Below are positions 1 to 7,068 of a stretch of DNA of 64,000 nucleotides, piece by piece. The position numbers and the translations under genes are program-made. The stretch's first letter is position 1; the number at the start of each line of letters is the position of its first letter. Under the pieces are notes generated by a model that made no database searches, was not told the origin of the DNA, and worked only from the letters and a program-made list of their open reading frames with translations. This DNA comes from Pantoea alfalfae (GTDB lineage: Bacteria; Pseudomonadota; Gammaproteobacteria; Enterobacterales; Enterobacteriaceae), in assembly GCF_019880205.1 (NCBI RefSeq), contig NZ_CP082297.1:1-64000 (forward strand), given 5' to 3'.

Positions 1-99
1 TGCTTTTTCGCGGATATCGTTATCGGAAATAATTGGGGAGGCAGCTTGCGCTGCGCTGACTGCAGAAAGAAGTAAGAACGGTAACAGTGCTTTTTTCAT
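1..99 (-). CDS. N-terminus of an exported protein, cut by window edge
   Basis: Thirty-three codons run off the left edge. The start MKKALLPFLLLSAVSAAQA is a textbook Sec signal peptide: two lysines, a leucine-rich core and an AQA cleavage site, followed by ASPIISDNDIREKA. A GGAG ribosome site lies five bases before the ATG. The mature domain is outside the window, so the family cannot be named; on a conjugative plasmid a periplasmic transfer or disulfide protein would be possible, but this is a guess. Confidence 0.6.
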   Translation of the reverse strand, partial: MKKALLPFLLLSAVSAAQAASPIISDNDIREKA

Positions 100-590
100 A
101 ATAACTCCATGTAATTAAATGATTTGCTCTTTTATTAAACATAACATCTGAACCTTATGCATAGCGATCTTTTCTGACAAATAATAGCCTTGTAGGCCAC
201 CTAATGCCGCGCAGCGGCATGAAGGCGCCAGCGGGTGCTACATATCACTCTGTAGTTGAAAGGCGCCGGTAGCGCGGCGTAGCCGCTCCCAGATGCATAT
301 ATCGTGCAAATCCCCCCACGCCCTGCCAGACGCCGTTGAAGCAGCGGCCTGTCAGGCGTACTGAAGTTGGATGGTCGAAGACGAAAGATAGAAACCGCGG
401 CACTCACTGACAGCTACTCGAATCTGTAGTTACAACACCCATTAATCAGCCACTGCAGTTCCGGCCCTTCGGGCCGGGGCGGGGGCGGCCTGTTAAGGGG
501 CACTCGGAGTTTCAGGACGGCTCGGATTTCGGTTGAGAGGGGCTGGAGGTTTCAGGTCTGCTCTGGTGTGTTTTTATATCGTGATTATGA
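100..590. other. Non-coding stretch left of oriV
   Basis: I see no supported gene here. The one open frame (minus strand, 201-407) has no ribosome site and an arginine/cysteine-rich composition typical of a chance ORF in GC-rich DNA. A perfect 7-bp GC hairpin sits at 461-477 (CCGGCCC-TTC-GGGCCGG). Confidence 0.5.
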
Positions 591-642
591 GTGTTGTAAC
601 TAATTGTTTTACTATGCCCGCCGCAGGCGGGAGCTACTTCAG

Positions 643-704
643 ATTCTGAGCGGCGCGGACGCCTGCGCCCGCTGCAAGCGAAGGCCTCATTAATCCCTCA
701 GAAT
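643..704. repeat. Inverted repeat in the origin region
   Basis: Eight-base perfect arms ATTCTGAG (643-650) and CTCAGAAT (697-704) enclose 46 bases of GC-rich sequence that can fold further. It could form a cruciform or a single-strand initiation hairpin near oriV. A smaller hairpin (CCCGCC-GCA-GGCGGG) lies just to its left near 617-631. Confidence 0.5.
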
Positions 705-768
705 AGCCTGACTGAAAACCTTATTTTCTTTTTGATTATTTCTTTACTGACCAGAGGTCAGGAATGTC

Positions 769-824
769 TTGCGGGTAACTTCAGACTTGCTTGCAGGTAA
801 GGCTAACTTTCCATTTGCGGGTAA
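769..824 (-). repeat. Three iteron-like repeats beside the DnaA box
   Basis: TTGCGGGTAA (769-778), TTGCAGGTAA (791-800) and TTGCGGGTAA (815-824) are spaced 22 and 24 bp, about two helical turns, so they would lie on one DNA face. They end two bases before the DnaA box. Their minus-strand form, TTACCYGCAA, resembles the GCAA-ended RepA-binding motif I recall for IncB origins. RepA binding is inferred. Confidence 0.6.
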
Positions 825-832
825 ATGTGGAT

Positions 833-880
833 AAAAAAAAGCAGCACCCGAAACGGCTGAATATATGTGGTTCAGCGTGC
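833..880 (-). terminator. Terminator downstream of repA (CIS-type)
   Basis: On the minus strand an interrupted stem (GCAC/GTGC outside, GCTGAA/TTCAGC inside; 844-880) is followed by eight T residues (840-833). In IncB/IncI/IncL-M replicons a terminator just after repA belongs to the CIS element that loads RepA onto the origin in cis, and the DnaA box abutting the T-run fits that design. Confidence 0.7.
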
Positions 881-978
881 CAGAAGTTCATGCCGGCAGC
901 AGCAAAACCAGGGTGTTCTGCAGGCGGTACAAACGACTTTACCGCCAGTCAAGGCGGTTAAAATCAGACGGGGAGACG

Positions 979-1914
979 TCAGTGAACGACGTCGGGAGGC
1001 GCAGGCTCGTAGCCGAGTCCCAGCTCCAGCTGGTTAAGATGCTGCCACACCAGGCGATCAAAGCTGTCGGCATCGAGGTTAATCAGTTCGTGGTTCGGCC
1101 GCGTGCGGATGAGCCAGCTGGCCATCGTGCTGCGCCGTTCGTCGAGAGGAAGTCTGCCCAGCTTATTACGACGCTTCTCCCGAACAGCCTTCTCACGCCG
1201 GCTGAGCAATGTCGCTATGCGGGTTTTTTCATACCAGCGCCGGCGGGCAGCACGAACGGAATCACGCGTACCGGGTTCGAGAATCCCTTCTTCTTCAGCT
1301 TCGATGCGCAGGTTTCGCTGCAGCAGCAGCTTATCCATATTGACACCGCACAGCTGCCAGAAACGTTCGGTAAGAATAATATGCCGGGGCATCCAGTACT
1401 GTTCGACCGGGTCCCATTCCAGGTCGGGCATTTCAATCAGACCAAACCGGGCCAGTTCCGGGAACAGACGCGACAGCCGGCAGGGTTCTACCCGGGTTTC
1501 AGGGATGACATGGCCATCACTGTCTTTCGGGCTGAGTTCACTGGCCAGCCGGCTGACGTTAACAGTCACTACCCAGGTGGCCATGTCGGCACGCTGAACA
1601 AGCAGAGGAAATATTGCATCAATAAGCGCACGCCGTTCAGGCCGGAAGTGACGATCGCGACCTGCAGCTTTACGGTACTGGGTGAAGTATGGATGGAGTG
1701 ACGGCCGGAAACGCAGTTTCCATTTACCGCTGGCTTTATCTTTGACGACCAGACGGCGCATGGCATGGCCAAACTCCCCGGGAAGCGGGCGATAGCCGTC
1801 AGGTGCGAACCACTGCGGATCAGGACATTTGCAGGTGACATCATGATCGCCGCGGCGACGTCTGTCATTTTCTGAAGTCGGGCGGTTTAACCCGATTAAA
1901 ATCTGGTCATTCAC
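979..1914 (-). CDS. repA: Plasmid replication initiator RepA (IncFII/IncI/IncL-M-like family)
   Basis: This 311-residue basic protein should bind oriV and start plasmid replication. Family membership rests on recognisable blocks: an RxxLIDAIFPLL segment, a TVNVSRLASELS segment resembling the IncFII RepA 'SITTLAIECG' region, a RLFPELARFGLIEM recognition-like region (about 150-165) and an arginine-rich second half. The start is GTG at 1914. It lies 33 bases after the stop of the 45-residue leader, with a CCGCCA pseudoknot partner in between, so translation is probably coupled to the leader and repressed by the antisense RNA. The family call is firm; the exact incompatibility group needs a database comparison. 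Confidence 0.85.
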   Translation of the reverse strand: MNDQILIGLNRPTSENDRRRRGDHDVTCKCPDPQWFAPDGYRPLPGEFGHAMRRLVVKDKASGKWKLRFRPSLHPYFTQYRKAAGRDRHFRPERRALIDAIFPLLVQRADMATWVVTVNVSRLASELSPKDSDGHVIPETRVEPCRLSRLFPELARFGLIEMPDLEWDPVEQYWMPRHIILTERFWQLCGVNMDKLLLQRNLRIEAEEEGILEPGTRDSVRAARRRWYEKTRIATLLSRREKAVREKRRNKLGRLPLDERRSTMASWLIRTRPNHELINLDADSFDRLVWQHLNQLELGLGYEPAPPDVVH

Positions 1915-1942
1915 CCTGTCCCGTACTTATGGCGGACAGGGG

Positions 1943-1970
1943 TTGTCTTATGAATAGCATGCGTTATAAT
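1943..1970 (+). promoter_or_regulatory. Promoter of the copy-number antisense RNA
   Basis: TTGTCT (1943-1948) and a perfect TATAAT (1965-1970) are separated by 16 bp on the plus strand. They point toward the target hairpin, so transcription should start near 1977, opposite the end of the leader gene. Confidence 0.75.
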
Positions 1971-2085
1971 CCTTCACAGGCGCAGCGCCTGCTTTTGGAC
2001 CCCCTGATTTCTGACTCTTCCGCCAAGTTGATACCAGATTTCGGGGGGTTTTTGCATTCAGAGCCCGATGAAACGCGGACTCCAT
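1948..2085 (-). CDS. RepA leader peptide (RepY-like)
   Basis: A 45-residue ORF starts ATG at 2085 (MESAFHRALNAKTPR...) and ends TAA at 1948. Its coding sequence contains the whole antisense target hairpin. In IncI-alpha and IncB plasmids, translation of such a leader (RepY/RepB) disrupts the target stem and lets a pseudoknot form that opens the repA start. Here the loop carries UUGGCGGA and, just after the leader stop, UCCGCCA offers a 7-bp partner, exactly the expected geometry. A possible minus-strand -35 (TTGACG, 2180-2175) lies about 90 bases upstream, but its -10 is weak. Peptide function is inferred from layout, not from recognised homology. Confidence 0.7.
   Translation of the reverse strand: MESAFHRALNAKTPRNLVSTWRKSQKSGGPKAGAAPVKDYNACYS
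1977..2053 (+). ncRNA. inc: Antisense RNA controlling repA (RNAI/Inc RNA)
   Basis: From the strong promoter at 1943-1970, a transcript of about 75 bases would fold into one long stem (CCCCCTGATTTCTG at 2000-2013 with CAGATTTCGGGGG) and stop at the five T residues at 2049-2053, so the regulatory hairpin is also its terminator. It is complementary to the leader mRNA, including the UUGGCG loop that IncI/IncB/IncL-M plasmids use for both antisense binding and pseudoknot formation. Size, promoter and loop all fit. The start site is estimated. Confidence 0.75.
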
Positions 2086-3224
2086 ACCCTGGACGTTTTT
2101 GCGGATACGTCCTATCCGGTTAGTTCATTCCCGCGCCGCGCATGATCGGCCACAGGTTTACTGCAAACCCTCATCGTCAACCACCACAGTATTCGATAAG
2201 GATCTCAAAAGGATCGCCGCCCGGCGAATTCTGAAAAGGATACCCATCTCACCCGTTTAAATCCAGCACAGTTTGCGCATAGTACGAATCGTATGGATAA
2301 AAAAAATGCACTGATAAACTTCATTTTGACTGTTCTCACGTCCGTTGTGTGACTTAATCCAAATCATGCTTTTGGCGGGATGGTGCAACCCGGAGGGTTC
2401 TTTGAAGGATTTATTTCCTGATATTCTGTAGCTGACTGAACTGTTATCGCAGATGATTGCTTTAACAATACGACGGGCATGGCGGTCAGGCTGAGGCGTA
2501 CCGCAGCACCGCGAGGAACGAACAGCCTGAATGACGGGGCTGTCAGGTGGTAAAGGTCCTGATGGGATTGAATGTGTTTACTGAGCCTGATGCACAGTAT
2601 TCACCTGAAGCATATTCGCCAGATGTGACTTGTGCTCATAATGGTGTGTTTTCACTGCTGCAGCGATAGATAAAAAATCGGGCGTCCGTGTCAAAATAAC
2701 TCCCTGTCGTGTTAACAGGTGAACCAGAATTCCATAAGTTCTTTATATCTGTTTACCCCCCGTTTAATGAGTGAGTATCCTTCCTAACTTTGCCTGTTAA
2801 CTACAACTGCTCTTCTCTTGAAAGTTATTTTCTTACGTATTCTCAAAAAAACTGTAATTGGTGAGCTGGGGGTGAGGAATATTCATAAATGCATATTTTT
2901 AATATCCTATTTAAGTTTCATCATTAAGAACAAAATTTAATGCTTAAAAAAAATGTAATGCATTTCAGCTTGTAAAACATGTGAACGTGATATGCATCTC
3001 ACTTTATGTACCAGCCTAATATTTCTGTACCTGATAGAACATGCATTTAAAACCAATCAAATATACTTTCTTTTTTATACACATCAGCTAACCCACAGAC
3101 ACTTCCCATTACAACTATGTTCCTTTATTTTTTCTTTTTTATTTAATTAACTAAAGCAACCCGACATGCGGGTTTATCAGCAATGTGTTTTTTTCTCATG
3201 TATTTATTACTTTAAGGATGGATT
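2086..3224. other. Long intergenic region between repA and the Gly-rich cluster
   Basis: No supported gene. The left part (2100-2750) has mixed composition and one dispersed hairpin repeat (2488-2528). From about 2750 the DNA becomes very AT-rich, a change that often marks acquired DNA. A small hairpin at 3158-3174 (AACCCG/CGGGTT) is followed by AT-rich DNA and may insulate the downstream operon. The promoter of that operon should lie in the AT-rich part, but I could not choose one pair of boxes. Confidence 0.5.
2488..2528. repeat. Dispersed hairpin repeat, copy 1
   Basis: A 41-bp element with arms AGGCTG and CAGCCT around the conserved core GAGGCGTACCGCAGCA and GCGAGGAACGAA. The same element recurs at 23381-23421 with arms CGGCTG and CAGCCG: the outermost pair changes on both sides so that pairing is kept. 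Confidence 0.6.
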
Positions 3225-3578
3225 ATGAGACCTAACAAAATCACTCTTGCTTTAGGATTTGTACTGATCACTGCAGCTCGTCTGTCTGCAGCAGCTCCCT
3301 TGCACAGCGTACCTTTAGCGTCAGACTCTGCGCATCCTGTCTTAATCGGCGATGCCAATGGTGCTCCAGGTGCGGCCGGCGGTAATGGCGGTAATGGTGG
3401 TAATGCCAATTCACCAGGCGCTCCGGGTGGGGATGGCGGTAATGGCGGTAATGGTGGTAATGCCGATAGTGGAAACGGCAGCAGCAATGGTAATGGCAGT
3501 GGAGATAATAACGGAACCGGAAATGGTGACGGTAGCGATAACGGCGGTGGCGACGGCGGTGGCGACGGCGGTGCATAA
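3225..3578 (+). CDS. Secreted glycine-triplet repeat protein 1
   Basis: The 117-residue product starts with a Sec signal peptide (about residues 1-24, ending SAAA) after an AAGGA ribosome site. A short linker with the motif SAHPVLIGD follows. The rest is GGN/GGD and GAPG triplets ending in GGGDGGGDGGA. Period-three glycine with Asn, Asp, Ser and Pro is the pattern of polyglycine-II helix proteins such as the snow-flea antifreeze protein and phage S16 gp38-type adhesins; the structural idea is inference. It is the first of five same-strand genes of this type. The repeat DNA is built of 9-base units (GGCGGTAAT and variants), so repeat number may change by slippage. No enzymatic motif is visible. 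Confidence 0.75.
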   Translation: MRPNKITLALGFVLITAARLSAAAPLHSVPLASDSAHPVLIGDANGAPGAAGGNGGNGGNANSPGAPGGDGGNGGNGGNADSGNGSSNGNGSGDNNGTGNGDGSDNGGGDGGGDGGA

Positions 3579-3644
3579 CATTTTGATTTAATCATAATAC
3601 GCGGTGAATTTTATTCTCCGCGTTATCATTATGGAGATACATCC

Positions 3645-3938
3645 ATGAAATTTAATTTATTAGTCATTAACACTCTTATTGCTTCAGTTCTGACAGTCAG
3701 TTCATTGGGCGTTCAGGCCTCGAATAAACATCACCATAAACATAATGACTGCACATATCTGAATGGCAAAAATGGCGACACTACCGGGAATGGTGACGCT
3801 AACGGAGAAAATGGTAAGAAAGGTGTACCGGGGACTTCATGTATCGATGGCGGTAACGGCGGTAATGGCGGCAACACAAGTAACGGAAACGCAAATGGCG
3901 GAAGCGGTGCGCCAGGAGCTAATGGAGCTAACGGATGA
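3645..3938 (+). CDS. Secreted glycine-rich protein 2 (His-rich, two cysteines)
   Basis: The 97-residue product has a signal peptide (1-25, ending GVQA), then a histidine-rich segment SNKHHHKHND and two cysteines, one in NDCTYLNG and one in GTSCIDGG, flanking G-x-N/G-x-K triplets; it ends with GAPGANGANG. The cysteine pair is unique in the cluster and could form a disulfide as in snow-flea antifreeze proteins. The His cluster might bind metal. A GGAG ribosome site precedes the ATG, and the stop overlaps the start of the next gene (ATGA), indicating coupled translation. No named family is recognised. Confidence 0.7.
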   Translation: MKFNLLVINTLIASVLTVSSLGVQASNKHHHKHNDCTYLNGKNGDTTGNGDANGENGKKGVPGTSCIDGGNGGNGGNTSNGNANGGSGAPGANGANG

Positions 3939-4372
3939 ATTACAGAATAAATAAGTTTTTCACGTTGAGCCTTTTTGCCGTGCTGGCTTTTAACTCCGTG
4001 ACAAATGCCTGGGCCAGTAAGGAAGGAAAAAATGTTTTGTCGTTTTCACACCTCGTTCATCCAGTAGCTGATGGCGGGAATGGAGGAGACGGTGGAAGTG
4101 GCTCTGCCGGGGGCAATGGAGGAAATGGAGGAAATGGAGGAAGCGGGCCTGATGGCGGCAACGGTGGAAACGGCGGCAACGGTGGAAATGGCAGCAGTGC
4201 TGATTCGCCTGGTGGGAATGGCGGTGATGGCGGCAATGGCGGCAATAGCGGTAACAATGGGCACGGAGGAGATGGAGCTGACGGTGGAAATGGTGGTAAT
4301 GGCGGCAGTAATAATTCACCTGGCGGGAGCGGTGGGGATGGCGGGGATGGCGGGGATGGTGGAAACACCTGA
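3935..4372 (+). CDS. Secreted glycine-triplet repeat protein 3 (longest)
   Basis: The 145-residue product starts inside the stop of gene 2. A signal peptide (about 1-27, ending AWA) and a linker ending HLVHPVADGG precede about 100 residues of near-continuous GGN, GGD and GGS triplets, broken by PGG and NNSPGG turns. The spacing of these breaks suggests several helices of about six triplets joined by proline turns, the expected plan of a polyglycine-II bundle. The HPV motif recurs from gene 1, so the linker may be a shared sorting or pro-segment. The mature chain is acidic and lacks aromatic residues. Function unknown. Confidence 0.75.
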   Translation: MNYRINKFFTLSLFAVLAFNSVTNAWASKEGKNVLSFSHLVHPVADGGNGGDGGSGSAGGNGGNGGNGGSGPDGGNGGNGGNGGNGSSADSPGGNGGDGGNGGNSGNNGHGGDGADGGNGGNGGSNNSPGGSGGDGGDGGDGGNT

Positions 4373-4410
4373 TTGAACAAAGTGATGAACTGAATGAAGG
4401 AGATTTTTAA

Positions 4411-4830
4411 ATGCGAATTTTTCCTTTACGCACATTTTTAAGATCATCAATCCTAATAGCAGTCATAGCAATTAGAGGCGTAATTTTGTGTACGCCTTCT
4501 TTCCTGCTACCGGCGCTGACTTTCACCGCCAGCTTTAATGCCATTGCAGACGATGGAGATGGCGGGAATGGAGGTGACGGCTCCGGCAATGGGAACGGTG
4601 GTGATGGCGGCAATGCTGGAGCCGGTTCTGATGGAAACGGTGGAGACGGCGGCAATGGCGGTCAGGATGGTGGAAACGGCGGCAATGGCGGCAATGGCGA
4701 CGGCTCCGGTAACGGTGGAAATGGCGGCAACGCGGGACCTGGCGGATTAGGTGGTCAGGGTGGACAGGGAGGCAGTAATGGAGGTCACGACGGCTCTCCG
4801 GGAATGAGCGGTGCCAGGGCGTCAAAGTAG
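4411..4830 (+). CDS. Secreted glycine-triplet repeat protein 4
   Basis: The 139-residue product has a strong ribosome site (AAGGAGAT). Its unusually long hydrophobic N-terminus has two apolar runs, one near residues 12-25 and one near 30-45, and could be a signal peptide with an extended n-region or a membrane anchor. After NAIADDGDGG the chain is GGN/GGD/GGQ triplets, then GPGGLGGQGGQGG and a GMSGARASK tail with the only basic residues of the repeat part. Positive ends next to an acidic body may aid interaction between subunits. The function is not recognised; it belongs to the same operon by spacing and composition. Confidence 0.7.
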   Translation: MRIFPLRTFLRSSILIAVIAIRGVILCTPSFLLPALTFTASFNAIADDGDGGNGGDGSGNGNGGDGGNAGAGSDGNGGDGGNGGQDGGNGGNGGNGDGSGNGGNGGNAGPGGLGGQGGQGGSNGGHDGSPGMSGARASK

Positions 4831-4986
4831 TGTTGCTGTTATTGAGAAGATGACGTGATTAACAACTGCCAGCTATTCATTGGGTGGTTCTGATACTCAT
4901 CGATTTTTAAGAAATTACCTCAACTGATGCATAAGCGCTGAAATCTGTGAAGTGCATCCTTTCCACCAAATGAGACAGAGGTGAAT

Positions 4987-5313
4987 ATGAAGCTAACCAA
5001 ACTTTCCTTTCTGTTATTACTTACTTTTAGTGCTCTGACTAAAGCAGCGTTACCTTCAGGCCCGATATCATCTTTAACAGTTACTCACCCTCAGTACGGC
5101 TCTGTTATACGTGTCGCTGCCGGTGACAGTGATGGCGGTTCAGGCGGTCCGGGTGGTGGAGCCAGCAACAGTGGCAGCAGTGATGCTGAAAACAACGGAG
5201 ACATGTCGGGTGGCAGTCAGGATGGTGATGCGGGTTCTGGCGATCCAGGTTCGACTGAGGGCGGAGCGGGCCAGGGGGATGGTGATGGCAGCAATACAGG
5301 GGGTATGGGTTAA
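4987..5313 (+). CDS. Secreted glycine-rich protein 5 (degenerate triplets)
   Basis: ATG at 4987 is preferred over the in-frame GTG at 4981 because GAGG lies just upstream. The signal peptide (about 1-21, ending TKA) is followed by a linker with THPQYGSVIRVAAGD, again an HP-containing motif, and then Gly/Ser/Asp-rich sequence less regular than in genes 1-4. The product is 108 residues, acidic and without cysteine. A 156-base gap separates it from gene 4, so it could have its own promoter, but it ends at the shared terminator. It looks like a diverged paralogue. Confidence 0.65.
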   Translation: MKLTKLSFLLLLTFSALTKAALPSGPISSLTVTHPQYGSVIRVAAGDSDGGSGGPGGGASNSGSSDAENNGDMSGGSQDGDAGSGDPGSTEGGAGQGDGDGSNTGGMG

Positions 5314-5321
5314 GTATTATT

Positions 5322-5341
5322 AAGGCCGATTCCTCGGCCTT
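5322..5341. terminator. Bidirectional terminator after the Gly-rich cluster
   Basis: AAGGCCGA-TTCC-TCGGCCTT forms a perfect 8-bp stem with T-rich sequence on the plus-strand side (AATTTTC) and A-rich sequence on the other. It lies between the plus-strand glycine-rich genes and the convergent minus-strand DsbA-like gene and can end both transcripts. Confidence 0.75.
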
Positions 5342-5385
5342 AATTTTCTTTAAATAAAACCCTGCCACCTGCGCCGCTGCGTTCA

Positions 5386-6186
5386 CTAACCGTTCCCTGC
5401 AGCTCGCTCAATGGCCTGCTGCAATACGCTCTCGCTGACAACTCCGGGTAATATCGTGGTGTTCTGAGCAGTAGCATTTTCTACCGGCATGACGATAATG
5501 CCCGGCGTTCCGGTAAGTCCAAGTAGTTCCGCCAGCGAACTATTGCTCTCAATCAGTTGATCGGCAGCGGCATCATCATCGCCCGAAGATGGGCCTGCGC
5601 CTGCGGCTGTAGCCACTTTCTCAATGTCTTCTGTCGTCAGTTTCCCTTCGTTATGCCCGGTCCGGTAAATACCGTTGTGAAACGCCATATACGCATCAGC
5701 GCCCAGCTTCCGGTAAATGTTCAGGCCACGACGTGAGGCCTGCTGCGATTCCGGATAGCGGCCGGCAAAAATAGTCCAGTCGCGGAACGCAAAACGTACG
5801 CCGGCGTTTGCAGCCACCACCTTCTCCATCACCGGCGCCATCATGCTGCAGGCGATGCATTCATAGTCAAAGAACTCGGTCACGATGACCTTTGAGTCGG
5901 CTGGCCCTTTAACGGGCACGCCATCGAGCTGCATCAGCAGCCGGTGTGTTTTCAGCGCTGACTGCACGTATGTCTGCTGCTGCATGGCCTGTTGCCGTGC
6001 CTGCAGTTTTTTGCTCACCTCAATGAGCACATCCGGGTGCGCGACCAGATAGTCCGCCGCAATCTCGCCGATACGGGCCTGCTGCTCCGGGGTAAACACT
6101 TCAGCGCCGGCGGCACCGGCCTGTGTTGAAAACAATGCAGTGCTCATGGCCAGCGCAACGGTGGCCATCTTAAGGGTCTGTTTCAT
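5386..6186 (-). CDS. Periplasmic DsbA-family thiol:disulfide oxidoreductase (ScsC/Com1-like)
   Basis: The 266-residue product has a signal peptide (1-25, ending AGA), then a helical N-terminal extension with YLVAHPDVLIEV and a Gln-rich coiled segment (about 45-75) as in ScsC/Com1-like proteins, which often multimerise. The thioredoxin fold follows, with active site CIAC in FFDYECIACSMM (near residue 111) and the cis-proline loop TGTPGIIV (near 226). It should oxidise or isomerise disulfides in the periplasm. Its start overlaps the end of the truncated methylase ORF by 17 bases. Its stop faces the glycine-rich secreted protein genes, one of which has a cysteine pair, making it a possible but unproven folding partner. 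Confidence 0.8.
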   Translation of the reverse strand: MKQTLKMATVALAMSTALFSTQAGAAGAEVFTPEQQARIGEIAADYLVAHPDVLIEVSKKLQARQQAMQQQTYVQSALKTHRLLMQLDGVPVKGPADSKVIVTEFFDYECIACSMMAPVMEKVVAANAGVRFAFRDWTIFAGRYPESQQASRRGLNIYRKLGADAYMAFHNGIYRTGHNEGKLTTEDIEKVATAAGAGPSSGDDDAAADQLIESNSSLAELLGLTGTPGIIVMPVENATAQNTTILPGVVSESVLQQAIERAAGNG

Positions 6187-6784
6187 GATTTATCTCATAT
6201 GCCTGCGATGAGCAGGCCGAAGGTGACGCAGCCGCACTGAGTACGGCCGCAAAGGGGATCAACGTTCTTTCTGGATATGGCGGGTGATTTCCGGACCGGG
6301 TATCAATCACGCCTGGCATCAGCAGGCGGGCCATCATTGACTGCACATTGTAAGGCGTAAAATACTGCCCCTGGCGATCGTCGCCCAGCTCCAGCTCCAT
6401 AAAAACAGCGCCCAGAAAATCATGAAACTGAGCCTGAAGCGCACATACCATCAGCGCGAACAGTTCATGCATATTCTGTATATCGGCGGCGCTGTACCGT
6501 TCGCAGATTTTCCGGCAGCGTTCAATACTTTCCGGCGTTCTGATCCGGGCAATATCCAGTTCACTGGCCGCCAGGATAATAAAATCGCTGAACACCTCCC
6601 AGCGGCGCAGGTTGTACGCTGTCTCATGGAAGACGCTGATAAACTGTCTTCTCGCCGCTGCCAGGCTTAACACGGGTGCAGAAACCGCAGGCAGGTTTAC
6701 AGGCAGCGCGGGTAAAGGACTCTGAACAATCGGTGCCGCGTCCTGTGCCTGGTCAAAAAAATCCGCAAAACTTATCTGAGACAT
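6170..6784 (-). pseudogene. Truncated leading-region DNA methylase-like gene
   Basis: The ORF (about 204 residues, ATG at 6784 after AGGAA) resembles the N-terminal half of plasmid leading-region N-6 DNA methylases: helical region, then FLGAVFMELELGDDRQG and QYFTPYNVQSMMARLL, the segment that normally precedes the SAM-binding and catalytic NPPF motifs. Here the sequence soon turns into an unrelated Ala/Ser-rich tail and stops inside the DsbA-like gene, so no SAM-binding or catalytic motif is present. It probably lost its 3' half when the oxidoreductase gene was joined. It should be enzymatically inactive; a retained non-catalytic role cannot be excluded. Confidence 0.6.
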
Positions 6785-6831
6785 CACTCTGTTCCTTTTA
6801 CTGCCGCCCCGGTCAGGGGCGGCTTTTCACA

Positions 6832-6978
6832 TCACGCCAGGCCGAGTCCGGCGTAAACCAGCGTCATAAACTGCTGCCAGTGCTCCAGGCGAATAGCCGG
6901 GACGCGCGCGCGTTTCCCTTTGCGAAGGGCATTTACAAATGCCTGTGCGTGTGACACGATTTGCGGGTCGAATTGCAT
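6832..6978 (-). CDS. Small leading-region protein (48 residues)
   Basis: This ORF (MQFDPQIVSHAQAFV...) has a GGAG ribosome site eight bases before the ATG and fills the gap between neighbouring leading-region genes with the same orientation. It is basic in the middle (RKGKRARVPAIRLEHW) with an aromatic C-terminal helix. No domain is recognised. A GC hairpin (GCCGCCCC/GGGGCGGC, about 6804-6825) follows its stop. Confidence 0.55.
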   Translation of the reverse strand: MQFDPQIVSHAQAFVNALRKGKRARVPAIRLEHWQQFMTLVYAGLGLA

Positions 6979-7068
6979 GGGTTTATCTCCGTTAAGTTTG
7001 ACAGCGCCGGAACGTTCGTTGGTAGCGTGGTTCTGGCGGTGAATGAGCAGGCTTATGCCTGCTTTTTT

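Larger units (their letters stand above)
590..834. other. oriV: Putative oriV of the IncI/IncL-M-like replicon
   Basis: The segment lies downstream of repA and its terminator, where IncB/IncI/IncL-M plasmids place oriV beyond the CIS region. It holds three spaced 10-bp repeats, a perfect DnaA box (TGTGGATAA at 826-834, i.e. TTATCCACA on the minus strand), an AT-rich stretch (719-750) and a 62-bp inverted repeat. The arrangement repA, terminator/CIS, DnaA box, repeats matches that replicon class. Assignment is by position and motif; initiation was not shown. Confidence 0.6.

Noticed and set aside
865..1701. Long plus-strand open frame of 278 codons
   Set aside because: It is the antisense shadow of repA, lacks a ribosome site, and its sequence has no protein character.
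3268..4380. Minus-strand frames rich in Pro-Ser-Pro or His-Arg opposite the glycine-triplet genes
   Set aside because: They are complements of GGN codons. The plus-strand frames have signal peptides and ribosome sites; the shadows have neither.
3361..4780. Short regular DNA repeats that might be read as a CRISPR array
   Set aside because: The repeats are 9-base coding units in frame (Gly-Gly-X), with no constant-length unique spacers and no cas genes.
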